DNA of 64,000 nt from Cavia porcellus. Lineage: Eukaryota; Chordata; Mammalia; Rodentia; Caviidae. Location: assembly GCF_034190915.1 (NCBI RefSeq), contig NW_026947514.1:8716201-8780200 (forward strand). Reading direction: 5' to 3'. The position numbers and the translations under genes are program-made. Below, in pieces: positions 40,564-52,901 of this stretch. The notes beneath the pieces were generated by a model. It was given only the letters and a program-made list of their open reading frames with translations, had not been told where the DNA came from and ran no database searches. Each line of letters begins with the position of its first letter. Positions within the stretch are counted from its first letter, which is position 1.

Positions 40564-41510
40564 CCTTTCTGTTATTGAATGGAAATATCTGAAGCTGGTT
40601 ACTTACAGGAAAGGACTTTCAGAGGTCCAAGGACGTGGGCCCCACATCAGCTGTGCTCTGACGGGAGGGTGGGATCCCGGCAGTGGGGCTGTGTGCAGAG
40701 GAGGAGATCGGATCACCAGCTCACAAGCCAGAGGCACGGGCGGCCAGGCTTGCTCCCCTACAACCACGGATCTAGTGCAGGTATCACGCGGGACACCCGT
40801 TTCCCTCCCAGGCACTTCTCAGGGACTTCACCCCTCCCTCCTCCTCCTGCCCCACCTCTTAAAGGTTCCCCCCTCCTGTCAACTGCATCCACTTCCAACA
40901 CACAGAGGGAGACTGTGCCAAATGACAGATCTGTGTCAGGATGCTGAAGCCACCTCTAAGCGTCAGCAGAGGCACAGCCAGGATGGAAGATGGAGAACAT
41001 ACTTAACCCGAAAGAAGGCAGAAAAAGAGGAAAAAGGAAACCAGAAACAAAGGGGACGTTATCAGTCAGCACAACGTAGCTGACATTTATAAATACTTCA
41101 CCTAAGGGCATCGGAACACACGTGCTTTTCCAACACCCCAGGAACCCGTTCCAAGGGGAGCCACAGTCCACGCTCTGGAGCAGATCTCAGTAAATGTAAA
41201 AGGATTCCAGTTACACAGAGCATATTCTCACATGGAATTAAGACAGAAGAGTGTCTTAAAGATATTATATCTGGAAAATCCCATTAGTAAGAGAAATAAA
41301 ATTATACCCTTCTTTGATGCGTGGATGAAAGAGAAATTAAAAGGAAAATTAGAAAATAATTGGAAGTGAACAGAAGTAAAAACATATCAACATATGTAAG
41401 GTGCAGTTAATGAGGTGTCTAGAGGGGAAGTAACAGTGTTAATTGCCAGCAAAAAGGAGAAAAGGTCTAAAGCAATTGAGGAAATAATAGAATAACATTA
41501 GAAATAAACC
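40564..41510. other. Host DNA, no gene recognised
   Basis: Mixed unique sequence, becoming A-rich from about 41170 to 41500 in the style of an old LINE fragment in sense orientation. No gene or motif seen. Confidence 0.5.
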
Positions 41511-41535
41511 AGAGACAGAGAGACAGAGAGAGAGA

Positions 41536-41587
<52 letters not shown>
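41511..41587 (+). repeat. (GA)n microsatellite
   Basis: About 77 bases of ga, with a few interruptions at the left end. The leucine/serine frames through it are artefacts. Confidence 0.95.
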
Positions 41588-41590
<3 letters not shown>

Positions 41591-41699
41591 AGATTTAAAC
41601 CAAAAGATTTTTTCTTTGAGATGACCAATAAAGTTATATTTGCTAGAACACAGTTGTGTTCCCACCACATTTGATTTACCTGCCAGTGTAAATCCCACC

Positions 41700-41875
41700 G
41701 ATATGGTGGGAATGGTACTGAGGATTGAACCCAGGGCCATCACACTAAGCTACATCCCCAGATCGCCTTTTGTTTTTAAATTTTGAGACAAGTCTTGAGA
41801 AGTCTCTAAGTTGCCCAGACTGGGCTGGAACCTGCGGTTCTCTTCTTGCTTCAGTCTTGAGAGACCCAAGAGCAA
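41700..41875 (-). repeat. Composite ID-B1 SINE, antisense
   Basis: Inverted ID-like part (ggtactgaggattgaacccagggcc ... gctacatccccag), then an inverted B1-like part (ttgagacaagtcttgagaagtctctaagttgcccagac). Same order as 38072-38240. Confidence 0.7.
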
Positions 41876-42029
41876 ATGTTTTGGGTTGTATAAGACGCAT
41901 CCAGAGTTTTTGTTATTATCAGGAGGGTTAGTCTGATTGAAGATACCGCCATGTGCTGTACCTAAAGGCCATCTTGGGGCCATAGCCACATGGCACACTA
42001 TTTTCATGCTCCTGTCTCCATGTGACTGA

Positions 42030-42030
42030 G

Positions 42031-42056
<26 letters not shown>
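42030..42056 (+). repeat. (GA)n short microsatellite
   Basis: A run of about 12 ga units after tgactgagg. Confidence 0.85.
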
Positions 42057-42061
<5 letters not shown>

Positions 42062-44904
42062 TTTCAAGGTCAGCCAAAGAGACTCCAGCAAACATTACAA
42101 GGCTTCTCATGAGCCAGCCCCACGAATCCTGGATTTCCGGGAGTGCCATCTTCTGTGGGTCAGGCAGGTCACTCAGGCCAGCTCAGCACCAAGGGAGCAG
42201 GGGTAGAATTAGATTTTGTCTCCTTCCTGATAGAAGAGTGGAGAAGCTCTGCGGCAGAAGAACATGTGGCCCTCTCTGGCAAAGCCCATCTGTCTCAGCG
42301 GGATTCCTCTAGAAAGCTCCTTGGGTCACTAGCACATCCCATATAGGTGGCAGCTCTTTGGTGTCCGATCCTGGTGTCTCCCAGATACCAGATGGGACTG
42401 ATTCTTGGGAAGTACCAGCCCTCAGCCTCCCCAATCATGGTGAAGTGCTGACATAGCACCAGAGTGGTCCTCACAGCATATTTCCAAGCTCTAGGTTTTC
42501 ATCTCCGTCCAACCTCTGAGGGGCTGCAAGAGCCTGGTTCTTTGCTTTACCTCCCTGGCAGTCCATTTCCCCTTCTCTAAGATGACTGCTGACCTGGGGG
42601 TAGAGAGTGTGAAAATCAAATGCAAGGGGCCAGTGGAAGGAGCACTGTAAACTACAGACTGTGGACACAGGCAATGGTAAGGAGGGTCCCGAGCGTGAGG
42701 GCTCCATGTGACAGCCTCTTCTGCACATCACCCCGCTGGTGCTTCTGAGAGGCGGGGGCATTAGAAGCCAGGGAACAAGCCTATGTTAAAATTCTTACTC
42801 AAGTTGCTTGCAGGTGGCCCCTAATGCTTGAGGGGGTGGGAGTTTTGTTGCTATGGAAACGGGAAGCATTTGGGGATCGCTAAGACTCCACAGATTCTGA
42901 GGCGCTCTTTAAATGTTAAAGGAAAGAATGGTGGGTGGATGAATGAATGGGTTAGTTCACAAACGGCTTGACGTTTTGCTTAGGTTACCTTCCAGACTTT
43001 GAAAGCCTCAACTGTCCCTCCTGTGTCTCTTGCATTGATTTCCTTTAGTTTAAACACAGGACATTCAGGTAGGTGAAATTCAGGTTTATTTCACAATCAG
43101 CTGCCCAGGAGAATGAGCGGGCTGTACCTCTGTTCCTATAGCACCCAGCCACAGCCACAATTCTCTTACTTACTCTTGCAGAGCAGGGGGCGGAACCCTG
43201 GGCGGCCACACTTCCTGCAGGGCGTCCACCCTGCTCCCGGCCCAGTGCTCCTCCCTCCCCTTCCTTTCTCCACCGTGCAGCTGCGTTTGCACTGTGAACT
43301 CAGCCTGGCCACGTTTCCCGGGTGCCACCGGACCTGTGACCCCTAAGCCCTCGCTTCTTACTCCCCAGGCTCCCATAGAGCCTGAATCATGTCCAGCCCA
43401 GCCCAGGGGAGCTTGGCCAGTGAGGAAGGGGGTCTCTCCACGAACAAACAAGCACACAAATGTTCCCAGTGAACGACTTTGGAAAGCGCTCAAGTCCTGT
43501 TCCGGTTCTGTGAAAAGCAAGCATTTGGCTTCAGCTGGGGTTCGTTCTGCCTTGGCTTCCGGGGTCAGCTCTGGCCAGGGTTCTGTTGAGGAACCCTGGG
43601 GGTGGGGTGCTCTAGCAGAGAGGCGCCCGAAGGCTTTTCATTTTATAAACTGCCAAGAGTGTGGCTCTGGGACAAGTGTCCCTGAGGCTGCGGCCAAGGA
43701 CCCCAGAGCGGGACCCTGGGCCACGTGCACTGTGCAGACTGGGCTACTGAGGTCCCCGCGCCACCAGCCCTGCACTGAGCCAGCAGCTCTGAGGCCTCTT
43801 TGTTCTGGGGACGCATGGGGGTGGTTGCTCAGCTCCCCTCACAAGTATTCAAAGTCTCCCTGACCCTGACTGTGGAAAAAACCTGCCTGGCCACCCCAGC
43901 CAGAGTCAGGCTGGACGGCCAAGGAGGGCGGGCCGAGGGCGTAGACTCTGCAGGCTCCTGGCTGGTGCCCTTGTGGGCATCTGGGGAGTCTCACACTGTA
44001 CCAGCAGCCCTGCCCAACAGACCCTGAAATCTATTTTCCGATAGGAGAAATCAAGGCTCAGAGAATCCAGAGTTTTCTGGAGGCTGGTGAACCTGGGAAC
44101 TGGAAAGCCCCGAATCCATAGAGTGCAAATGATAGTCTGTGAACGTCAGGTCACGGAGATTAGGAAGGTTCCTTCTGTTTGTTTTGGAAAGCAGTGTTCT
44201 TTGTGGTTTGTTTTTACTGGGGGGAGGGCTCTGCTGGAGGTGGACCAGTAATGGGAGAAATGCACCCCTGGGATCGGACTCTTCCCCGGCTTAATTTGTA
44301 GCTTGCTTTTGCAATGGCTATGTGGCCCTGGGCCCCTGGACCTCTCTGGGACTTATGGGCTGGCTGTGAGAGAGTGCTGCCCAGCAGGACCCAGAGCTGG
44401 GCACACGGGCAGCACTCAGCATAGGGCAACACTGACTTTGTCAGTGATGTTGTCTAGTGCACACTGGGACCCTCTGAACTGTGATGTGTGTGGGCACCAA
44501 CACAGCCAGGCTGTGCCTGCATTTCCCGCTCTGGGCTGAGTTTCCTGCTCTAGACAACATCGGGACTTAAGAGCTGGGCCCACAGCAGGTGTCTCCCTGC
44601 AGCACCAGGGCTGTCTGGGCCTGGTGTTCACTGCTGGGGCTGTCCTGCACCCACCCTGCTTGGTGTTCCCTGGGGCTGTGGAGAAGGAAGCAGCACCCTC
44701 CACCCCCCACCATCTACCTGGTGCTCCCCTGGGTTGTGGGCTGCAGCACCTGCTCACCAGGCCTCGTCTTCCCATTGGGAGCATCCGGGCATCCATGGTG
44801 GCAAGGGGACAGCCCTGCCCATGGATTCACCCAGCCCCTGCTCAGAGCTTGACCCAGCTGGTCCTGAGATCCAAGCTGGAGGGTCGCCTCCTCCAAGGAG
44901 CCAC

Positions 44905-44995
44905 CAGCATGATGTGATTGTTAGAGATGGTGAATGATTTGCCCAGGGTCACACTGCCACTTAGAGCCAGGCTCTTCTCACCGGGGACTTCTGGA
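44905..44995 (+). repeat. Probable MIR fragment
   Basis: gttagagatggtgaatgatttgcccagggtcacactgccacttagagccagg follows the central MIR consensus closely by eye. Confidence 0.6.
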
Positions 44996-46903
44996 GATGA
45001 TGCTGATAGCATGATAGCCAGTCTAGTTCTCCAGGGACATCCTGGATCCCAGGGGACATGTGAAGCCATGTGTGCAGAAGGGGTTCTGCGGGGTGCTGGG
45101 CCCCTGAGCCTTGCCTTTGTGTCCATAAAATAGGAATAATTACACTAACCCAGAGGGCAGCTCTGGAGTTCTGGTGAGGCACCGGAGGGGCTTAGGCAGC
45201 TAGAAGGCTGACTGCTGCTGTCATCTCTGAGGAGGCAGGAAACCACCCAGGCTTGGCCAGGAGGGACTGACTGGACCACCTGTAAACAGCTGGGACCTCA
45301 GAGAGAGAGGGCTGCAGGGGGAAAGAGCAGTGGCCACTCCTGGACATTCCTGGACTGGGCCACCAACCACACTAAGAGCAGTGGCAGATGGTGCCCACTC
45401 CTTGAGTCTCCAGAGGCCAGGGCTTGGCTACTTGGCCTCGTTGAGCTGCCTGAGCCTGGCTGGCACCTCACCAGCCCGTTTGATGGATGATTCTGGCTGA
45501 GAAGCCTCTCGCCACGATTGTCCCAGAGCCAGTGCTGTTCCGAGGTGAACCCTTTTGTGTTGGCTGGAGAATACACCCTCCCCACCTCCCGCCAAGGCCT
45601 GGCTTTCTGGGTCCAGCCAGGTTCTTTCATTTCTTGGACTTAATTCTAGCATCTTCCCCTTGGGGAATCAGATAAGCTGAGAGGTTCTTGGAAACATGCC
45701 TGCCCACGATGCGCTGGCTCCAGTGGGGGAAGGTGGCTCTTTGTACGAGGCAGACAGTAACTTCCACAGCACCCTGTCCTCTGGGTCACCGTGTCAGGCA
45801 TCTCAGCAGAATCCTACCTCCTGGGAGGTCCTCTCCCTGTGAGTGGCCACACCCTGCCTTTAGCCAGCATGCAAGCAAGCTTGCTGTGGGGCAGCTGTGA
45901 GCAGGGTACTGTCTGTTGCTGGCCCCTCTGTCCCCTGCACATCCACCTTTGTGATGTAAGTCACCCAGCTGAGAAGTTGCCTTGAGTTCTCTTGTGTTGC
46001 TCCTAGAGCAAGCAAATAACCTTGCTCTGGGAGTTGGCCTCGGTCACTCAGGCAGAGCACCAAGGGGTGACCTGGTGTGATCTCTGGCTTTCCAAGTGTG
46101 AGAGGCCAGTCCATTAGACCTCAATCTCTGTCTGCAGCGGGGCAGAGGTTCTGACTTAGAAGGAGAGAGAGAGAGATACGGTGGACTCAGAGGTCTTGGG
46201 TGACCTCATGGCGGGCCGGCAGAATGTCCCCCGGGGCCGCATTGCTGACATCTGAGGGCCTCCCTTCCTAGCCTCTCCCAGCTCCCTTCTGCTGCTCTGT
46301 CTGTGGATAACAAAGAGAAGGGCTATCTGATTGTGTCACACGGTGCCTGGGGACCTGGGACAGACTTTCCAGGAGAAAGACTACCTTGTCCTCCTCATCA
46401 GCATTCAGTAAGTGCACCTCTTAGCTCTATTTGGGTGACAGGCTGCATTTTAGTCACAATCAGCTGGTGGCCTCAAGAAAGGATCTCGCATCATTGCTCG
46501 GAGCTTGAGGATGTGAGGTCAGCCTGCTGCCCCGTCCCTCCAAAACATGGACCTGATGCTGTCCCATTGCTGCCTCTCAGGAAGTGAGTGTGGGTGGTCC
46601 CATGGGAGCAGGGGAGCCAGGTCAGTCACCTGCCTCAAGGTCCTGGGCACAGGTGGCTTCTCCATAAATGGCCATTCCTTTCCCACCTTTTTCTCTGCAG
46701 AGATCCTTCCATCCTCTTCTGCCCTCGGGTCCCTGTCCTTGGCTTTCACTTGGCCTCAAGTGACAAAGCAATAAGTGAATTTATTTTTTTAGGTGTTTTA
46801 TCAGTCTTTGGGGGGACAGTTATTTCCAGGAGGTAAAGTAATACACCTCTTAGTAACTGCAGCTTACAAATTTCTCACCCTCTTTCTAAAAGAGGTGTTT
46901 TTC

Positions 46904-46925
46904 AAAAAAAAAAAAAAAAAAAAAA
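46904..46925 (+). repeat. A22 homopolymer
   Basis: Uninterrupted A run. No retroposed gene body is recognisable upstream. Confidence 0.9.
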
Positions 46926-47429
46926 GCAACAGCAATAACAGTAACAAAATCCCCACTCCACCCTTTAGTCTTTCCCAGAGACTAAAACTGCATCCCGTCA
47001 GTCTGCAACAGCCCTCTCCAATGGAGGTGAAGCAGAGGGCCGGTGGGGCCCCTGGTGCCCCCCGAGATCCTTCCACTTCTCTTCAGGTGAGTAGAGCCCA
47101 GCATGCTATTAACACCCTGCCAGGCACACCACCAACCACCCCACTTCAGCTGGGGCTCCCCTGGCTTCCGGGCTAGTGGTGATGGGTGTGGGGTTGAGGC
47201 AGCAGATGCCACAGCGTGAGCTCTCCCTACTAGAGAGACTCCTGAGGGGCCGGGGCCAGGCTGACCATCCCCAGGACAGCTGGTGAGCAAAGCCCACATC
47301 TTCAGAGCCCTGGAAACAGATTCGTGATGAGGAACTGCTTCTTTGTTGAACTGAATAACACATTTCAAATTCCAGAGAAATGGGTCCCCTCCACCACCAC
47401 CACCACTGTTCACAAAGTAACGGCTACAG

Positions 47430-47880
47430 AGGCAACCTGTTTTAAAATTAAAAATGTTTCCTTCAGGAAAATTTGTAGATTTTGAAATGGATTAAAAATC
47501 TCTGGATAGTCTTTAATGGCACCCTGGGCCCCAGGATTATCTCATTCGACCTCTGTATTTGCTTCTGATGCCCTTTACATCTCCATGAAGATGTTAATTT
47601 ACAGAAAATTGGTAGTAATGCAAATCTTTATTTCCATAGCTATGCAAACGAATCTGGTCCAGGGCCATGCAAATGAGTCTGTCAGATAGAAAGAATACAA
47701 ATCTCTGTAAGACAAATGCTCATTTGACCCCGGTGTAATTTCTTCCTGGTTGTTCATTTATTAATGAAGTCGGTAAAATATTTGCCTGGCATTCGTTTCT
47801 TATCTGTGTAAGAGTCATGATTTCATCCTGTTCTGAAAATTATCCTCTAACGATCTTCACTATTAACGTCCATCACCTTC
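47430..47880. promoter_or_regulatory. Candidate enhancer with three octamer sites
   Basis: Non-repetitive AT-rich DNA with two exact octamers ATGCAAAT (47618-47625 and 47667-47674) and ATGCAAAC (47642-47649) between them, spaced 24 and 25 bases apart. Homeodomain-like words (attaatgaag, gttaattt) lie nearby. This is the kind of sequence often found in conserved developmental enhancers bound by POU factors. Function is inferred only. Confidence 0.4.
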
Positions 47881-48539
47881 TAAGTCTGGACAGCCAACGA
47901 AATGGTGAGTCAGGCTCTCATCCTGCTGCTGCTCCGGGCCACTGATAAAAGTTTTGAGATGTCTTAAATTTCATCAAAGGGCTAGAGGATGGAGGAGAAC
48001 AGAGAAGTCAAGCGGTTAACAGCAGTGGGCCAAACCATCCAAAAATGAGTCCACATTCCTAAGCGGATGCTGAAATCTGGACTTGAACCCCAGAGGCTGA
48101 GCCTCCCATCTGGCTTATGACCCCAGCCATCCCGGAAAGAGAAGCGTTTTCTTTATAGACTCTTCTCTTGTTGCAAGCTCTCTGGGCTCCTGTTACCACA
48201 CCCTCTTTCCCATAGCTGTGGCAGGTTCAGCTTGAACAAGGCATTTGTTCCTGTGCCCAATTTTCATTATAAAAATGCTCTTGACTTACAGGTATGGCAG
48301 ACACATTTCCAGTGACAACCAACTCTGCTGCTGGTAGCTTTGAGGATTGTCTGAGGATTAGGCCTTTCCCCACTGCCAGTTGAGACCCCTCAAGGAGACT
48401 ATGTCTTGAGTCTAGGCTGGGTCTACACACCCTCTTCCCACCTGCCAGGCCTGGGGTCTCACCCTCTTCCTGTACCCCTGCTGTCATGGCCACTCCCTAG
48501 ACAGGCTAGGGGAGAACCCGGAAACACTTGTTACCTTGA

Positions 48540-48955
48540 GTGGTTCTGCCGGCTGAATGTGACCAAAACTGACTGTGACAGTGGAACAGCTTTGAGAGGC
48601 AGTGGGTCCTTTAAGAGGCGGAGCCTGATGGGAGATAATTAGATCATGGGGGACCCACCCTTGGACTGAGTGAAAGTTTCTAGGGACTGGATTGGTTACT
48701 AAGCAAGAGGGTTGTCAGACTGCCCTACATGTTTGGCTTCTTTTGAATGAGTCGCTTGCACTTCCCACACGTGGTCCTGCCACATAATGCCTTCTGCCAC
48801 GTGATGGCTCAGTACGTGGCCCTCATGGAGTGTGGCTGCCCAAACTTAGACCATTTCACCTCCAGAACCATGAGCTGAATAAACCTCTTTTCTTCATAAA
48901 GTACTTACTTCTGATATTTTGTGATTGTAGTCCACGGAACAGGATAGGTGGGATG
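48540..48955 (+). repeat. MaLR-type LTR, diverged
   Basis: Blocks in the order of a mammalian MaLR LTR: agaggcagtgggtcctttaagaggcgg, gagataattagatcatggggg, a gccacgtgatggctc region, then gaaccatgagctgaataaacctcttttcttcataaagt with its polyadenylation signal. It is solo and old. Confidence 0.7.
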
Positions 48956-49018
48956 TGGTGGGGCCACTGGGTAAGTTTTCCTAAGAAGACTCTTAGTGCT
49001 TGGGAGTTTTGCAAGCTT

Positions 49019-49074
<56 letters not shown>

Positions 49075-49079
49075 TCTCC

Positions 49080-49145
<66 letters not shown>

Positions 49146-49160
49146 TCTCTCTCTCTCTCT
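49019..49160 (-). repeat. (CT)n microsatellite at a SINE tail
   Basis: About 140 bases of ct with short ccct and T-run interruptions, directly abutting an inverted ID-like SINE. On the minus strand this is a (GA)n tail, so it probably expanded from the SINE's A-rich 3' end. Confidence 0.9.
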
Positions 49161-49237
49161 GGTACTAGGAATCGAACTCAGGACCTCGTGCTTGCCAGGC
49201 AAGACGCTTATGCCACTGAGCTAACTCCCTGGCCTTA
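49161..49237 (-). repeat. ID-like SINE, antisense
   Basis: ggtactaggaatcgaactcaggacctcgtgcttgccaggcaagacgcttatgccactgagctaac is an almost full-length inverted ID-like SINE. Confidence 0.9.
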
Positions 49238-52200
49238 GAAGTCTTTTTTAAGTCTCGTGTTCACAGACTTAAGACATCTTTTAGTCCCTGTGCCCCATGA
49301 TGAGTTGCTCTGGAGTCCAGAAGTACAAATCAGTTCTTCCCATCGCCTTCCAGCATATTTCCCTATCTGTGGGAAGGGGCAGTTCAGACTTCAGTTATTA
49401 GGTGGAACGCGTCCAGCAGCCCGACTGCCCAGTGTCCCACTGGAAGTTTGTTTGGGGCTGAGATGGAGCGGGGAGGGGCACAGGCTGAAGCCTCCCAGCC
49501 TGAACACCCAGGGCCACTGCTCCCGGCTGGAAGAGCAGGAGGTGTCACACCCAGTTATCCCCCTCTGCGAGACCACAAAGAACAATTTGTAAGTTAAATG
49601 CACTTAGGTTACAACTGCACCGTAGAAGGTAAACAACAGTCCTCTTACAAAGAGTGACTGCCACCTGTTAGAACATTTGAGGATGTCATAGAAGCACTTT
49701 ATACGTGTGTGAGTGTGTATGTGTATGTGTGTGTGCATGCATGCTTTGCCTCATTATGAATCCTCTGCAATCCCAAATGTCAGGCTGTTCCAAGCTTGGA
49801 CACTTACGCATGTAAGAGGTTGCCAGAGAAAACACAGGACATCCACTTACATTTCAATTTCAGATAAACAATGGGTATTTTTTTTTAGCCTAAGTATGAC
49901 GTACGCAATATTTCTATTGCAATTATCTGTTTTTTGTCTAAATTCAAATTTAACTGGATGCCCCTATTTTCATTTGCTCAATCTGGAAGGCTTATGTGCA
50001 CACAAGTACACACATTGGTGACTTTCCACCTCACACGAGTACGCAGATGTCTCTTGGTGTTTGTGGGGGAGTTGTGCTAAGATCCCTGCGATACCAAGAC
50101 TCAGAGGTGCTCGTGCTTTTGCAAACAAGGCTGTGGTGATCGAATGTAAACCATGCAATCCTCCCATGTACTGTAGGTCACCTCTGGATTACATCTAATA
50201 TCTAAAACAATCTATGTTGTTATACTGTATTGCTTCAGCAATAATGACAAGAAAACCTCTATACCTCAGTACAAATGCAATCACTGTATTTGTTGCCTGG
50301 CTACATTTATTTAAAATATTTTTTAACTGCAATTGGCCGGCGCCACAGAAATAGAACCCACAGACACACACGGCTGGCTCTGTGTGCAAGTGACCCCCGG
50401 TGTCCAGTGCCCATGGATTCAGCAGCACGCACAATTGTGTGCACACACAGTAGACATCTCAGCTTCTGTGGCTGAGCATGGTTGGGTCTCCAGCATGCTC
50501 CCCTAGTTTTTTTTTTCAGCCACCAGGTCTGGTTGCTTCCTGAGGCTGGGTTCCCCAGATTTCTTTAGAAACCTGTAGTTCCTGGCGGTCACTGTGTCAG
50601 TCAGTTACTTCTGCCTGAGGTTCCCACGGGTTTAACAGCTCTAGGCTGGTTTTAGAGCAAGAGCCTGGCTTGGGGGCCAGACTTCCCCTCCCCACACTGG
50701 GGCGAGGCCTCTTTCCCCTAATGGTGTCTCCATTACTTTCTGGCTTGTGGGCGGTTGGCTAGGGGGCTTTCTGGGGAGCAGGCCTCTTCCCTTGGGCTCC
50801 CCAGCTGCTCATAGCCTGGTTTACAGCCCCAGGCCAGTGCCTAGAGGGCCTGCAGTCTGGAGGTTCTGAGATTTTTATTGGCATCCCCATCAAGACGAGG
50901 GCCATGGGGGTCCTCCGGGCCTTCCGGAGCCACTTTATTGGAGCCAGCCTTCCAGGGCGCGGGGAGCAGCCATTTCCACGGAATCTGGTTTCTCGGCTGG
51001 GCTCGCAGGCCATTTCCTTTGTGTTTGGTTTGGCAGCCCCTCGGCCTGGCCTGTTTTGATCCTCACCTCGAGTTTGGGCTTTTGTGGCCTGTCACTGGCG
51101 GAGGTGGAGCGGGTAGGTGTTTCCCGCAGCCGTGGGGACACAGCAGCGCTTTGTGTCAGGCTGCAGCAGGTGCAGAGGAAAGAGTTCAGGCCCCACCAGG
51201 GCTCAGGGGAAGTGCTCTAAAGTTTGAAGACATTAAAAGGCAAATAAAAATCGCTCCACTTTACCTACACCTTGGGAACCCAAGCTGGCCCGGGAGAAGA
51301 CTGTATGAACGGCTGGGTCTCAATTACGGCCACCTCCATGGGGACGGAGAGTAGGAAAGCGGCGACAGCACTAATGTTCTGCAGAGGGACTTAAGTTTAA
51401 AACCCCATTGCGGGCCAAATCCACAGTCAGCTCTGGGCAGCAGCGGCCAGCGTGTCCTCGGCATGGGAGGCAGGCAAGACATGGCAAAGGTGGGTTCCCA
51501 AACCAAACGAATAAGCAGCCCATTTTAAATAAAGAGACTTGAGGCCAGTGCTAGGAGCTGACTTACGATCTCCCACGTCTGAGCTTTGGTGTGCTTGCTC
51601 TCAGAACCCAGAAGGTGGCTGCGTTTGGAGATAAAGGTAATGAACTTAAAATAAGGTCATCAGAGTGGGCCGTCGCCCCTATGGCAGTGTCCTGGTAAGA
51701 GCAGCCTTGATCATAGCCGTGGAGGAGCCAGCGGGGAGAAGCGACTTGCCTGAGCCAAAGAGGGAGGCCGCAGGCGGAGCAGCACTGCTGTGCTCACCGG
51801 GATCTCAGGGGTCAGCATTGCTGTGCTCACCGGGATCTCAGGGGCCCGCTCTGGATAAGTGGGAACACCCATGTGCTGTAAGCCACCCTCCTCACTGTCT
51901 TGTGCTAGGGCAGCTGTGGCAAGCGCATGCAGCCAGCAACAAGCAGGACAGAGCTGGTTCTTTTACTGACGGATCTGAGGGGGTGGCCTATGGCGGAGTA
52001 GGGCTGTCATTCATTTCACCCCGAGCAACCGGCAGCGCCCTGCAGTTTACCGTATGCTTTGGTCACTCACCCACCCGTGGCTGAGTCCTGTGAAGCTGAC
52101 CCTAGGAGTGGTTTATTTGGTGGTGGGGTTTCTGGGGATCCAAAGGTGAGTTCATTATGGGTTGCCACGTGTCAGCCTCACCCCAGGGTAGGAAGCTAGG

Positions 52201-52680
52201 GTGTCCTCCCAATCCCCCTGCACCTTGTTTGGTGGAGTTGTCCTGGTGCATTTGGTCCAGGGGCACTCTCATTGCTGGCAGAGGTCATCAGGTATGTGGG
52301 AGGTGACCTGGAGTGGACAGGAATGTCTTCCTTGAGGTCAGCTGAGGCCAGTGGCTTCTCTTTTCTGTAGACCCTGCTCACATTCCTTCTGCCCTTGCTG
52401 ACCTCAGCCCTGGCCATAACAAAAGCCCCTGCTGGCTCTTGGCTCTGCACTACGGACCTGCTTCTCCCCTTCCTGCTTCAACCTTTTTGCTTGACTGTCT
52501 TTGTTCCAAACTGTTAGACAGAAGAAATCACCACTCGTGGCAGCATTTCAGATAACAGGTGGGTGCTCCAGCATGTGATTCCCCACACACCAAGCAAGCC
52601 TTCAGCAGACACCTCTCAGGTGGCCTAGAATTCCTTCCCAGCGCCATTCGCCTGCAGACAGCATCAAAACTTGCAGGTAA
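49238..52680. other. Host DNA, no gene recognised
   Basis: Unique-looking sequence. A tg stretch lies at 49704-49742. 50870-51350 is GC-rich, unusually free of repeats, and ends in an AT-richer segment (51220-51345) that may be conserved non-coding DNA; the 158-codon frame there has no motif. A 33-bp tandem duplication lies at 51780-51844. Confidence 0.5.
51780..51844 (+). repeat. 33-bp tandem duplication
   Basis: The unit tgctgtgctcaccgggatctcagggg with its left flank occurs twice with a 33-base period and almost no difference. Confidence 0.85.
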
Positions 52681-52681
52681 T

Positions 52682-52798
52682 GCGGGAGGTTTAGCTCAGT
52701 GGTGTAAGTGCCTGTCAGGCAAGTGTGAGGTCATGAGTTCAATTCCTGATGCCTCCCCCCAAAGAAAAGAAAAGAAACAAAAAACAAGCAAAAAAAAA
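52682..52798 (+). repeat. ID-like SINE with A-rich tail
   Basis: gggaggtttagctcagtggtgtaagtgcctgtcaggcaagtgtgaggtcatgagttcaattcctgatgcc, then an aaagaaaagaaa tail. Confidence 0.9.
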
Positions 52799-52901
52799 AA
52801 AACCCTTGCAGGTTAAGGGCTTGGTCCTACATGATTGTTCCCTCTTTTGACATAAATCATAGTCTTACGGTTTTTTTTAAAACTTTCTATCAGCTATAAA
52901 T

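Larger units (their letters stand above)
42057..47428. other. Host DNA, no gene recognised
   Basis: GC-rich unique sequence with many chance frames on both strands, up to 189 codons at 43294-43863, none with a motif. MIR-like cores occur at 44025-44100 and 44905-44990 (gatttgcccagggtcacactgcc). A 22-base A run lies at 46904-46925. 44580-44800 is rich in repeated ctggg and gtgttc words but forms no clean tandem repeat. Confidence 0.55.

Noticed and set aside
41467..41743. Leucine-serine repeat frames
   Set aside because: Translation of the (GA)n microsatellite and its flank.
48996..49238. 80-112 codon Ser-Leu and Arg-Glu frames
   Set aside because: Translation of the (CT)n microsatellite and a SINE.
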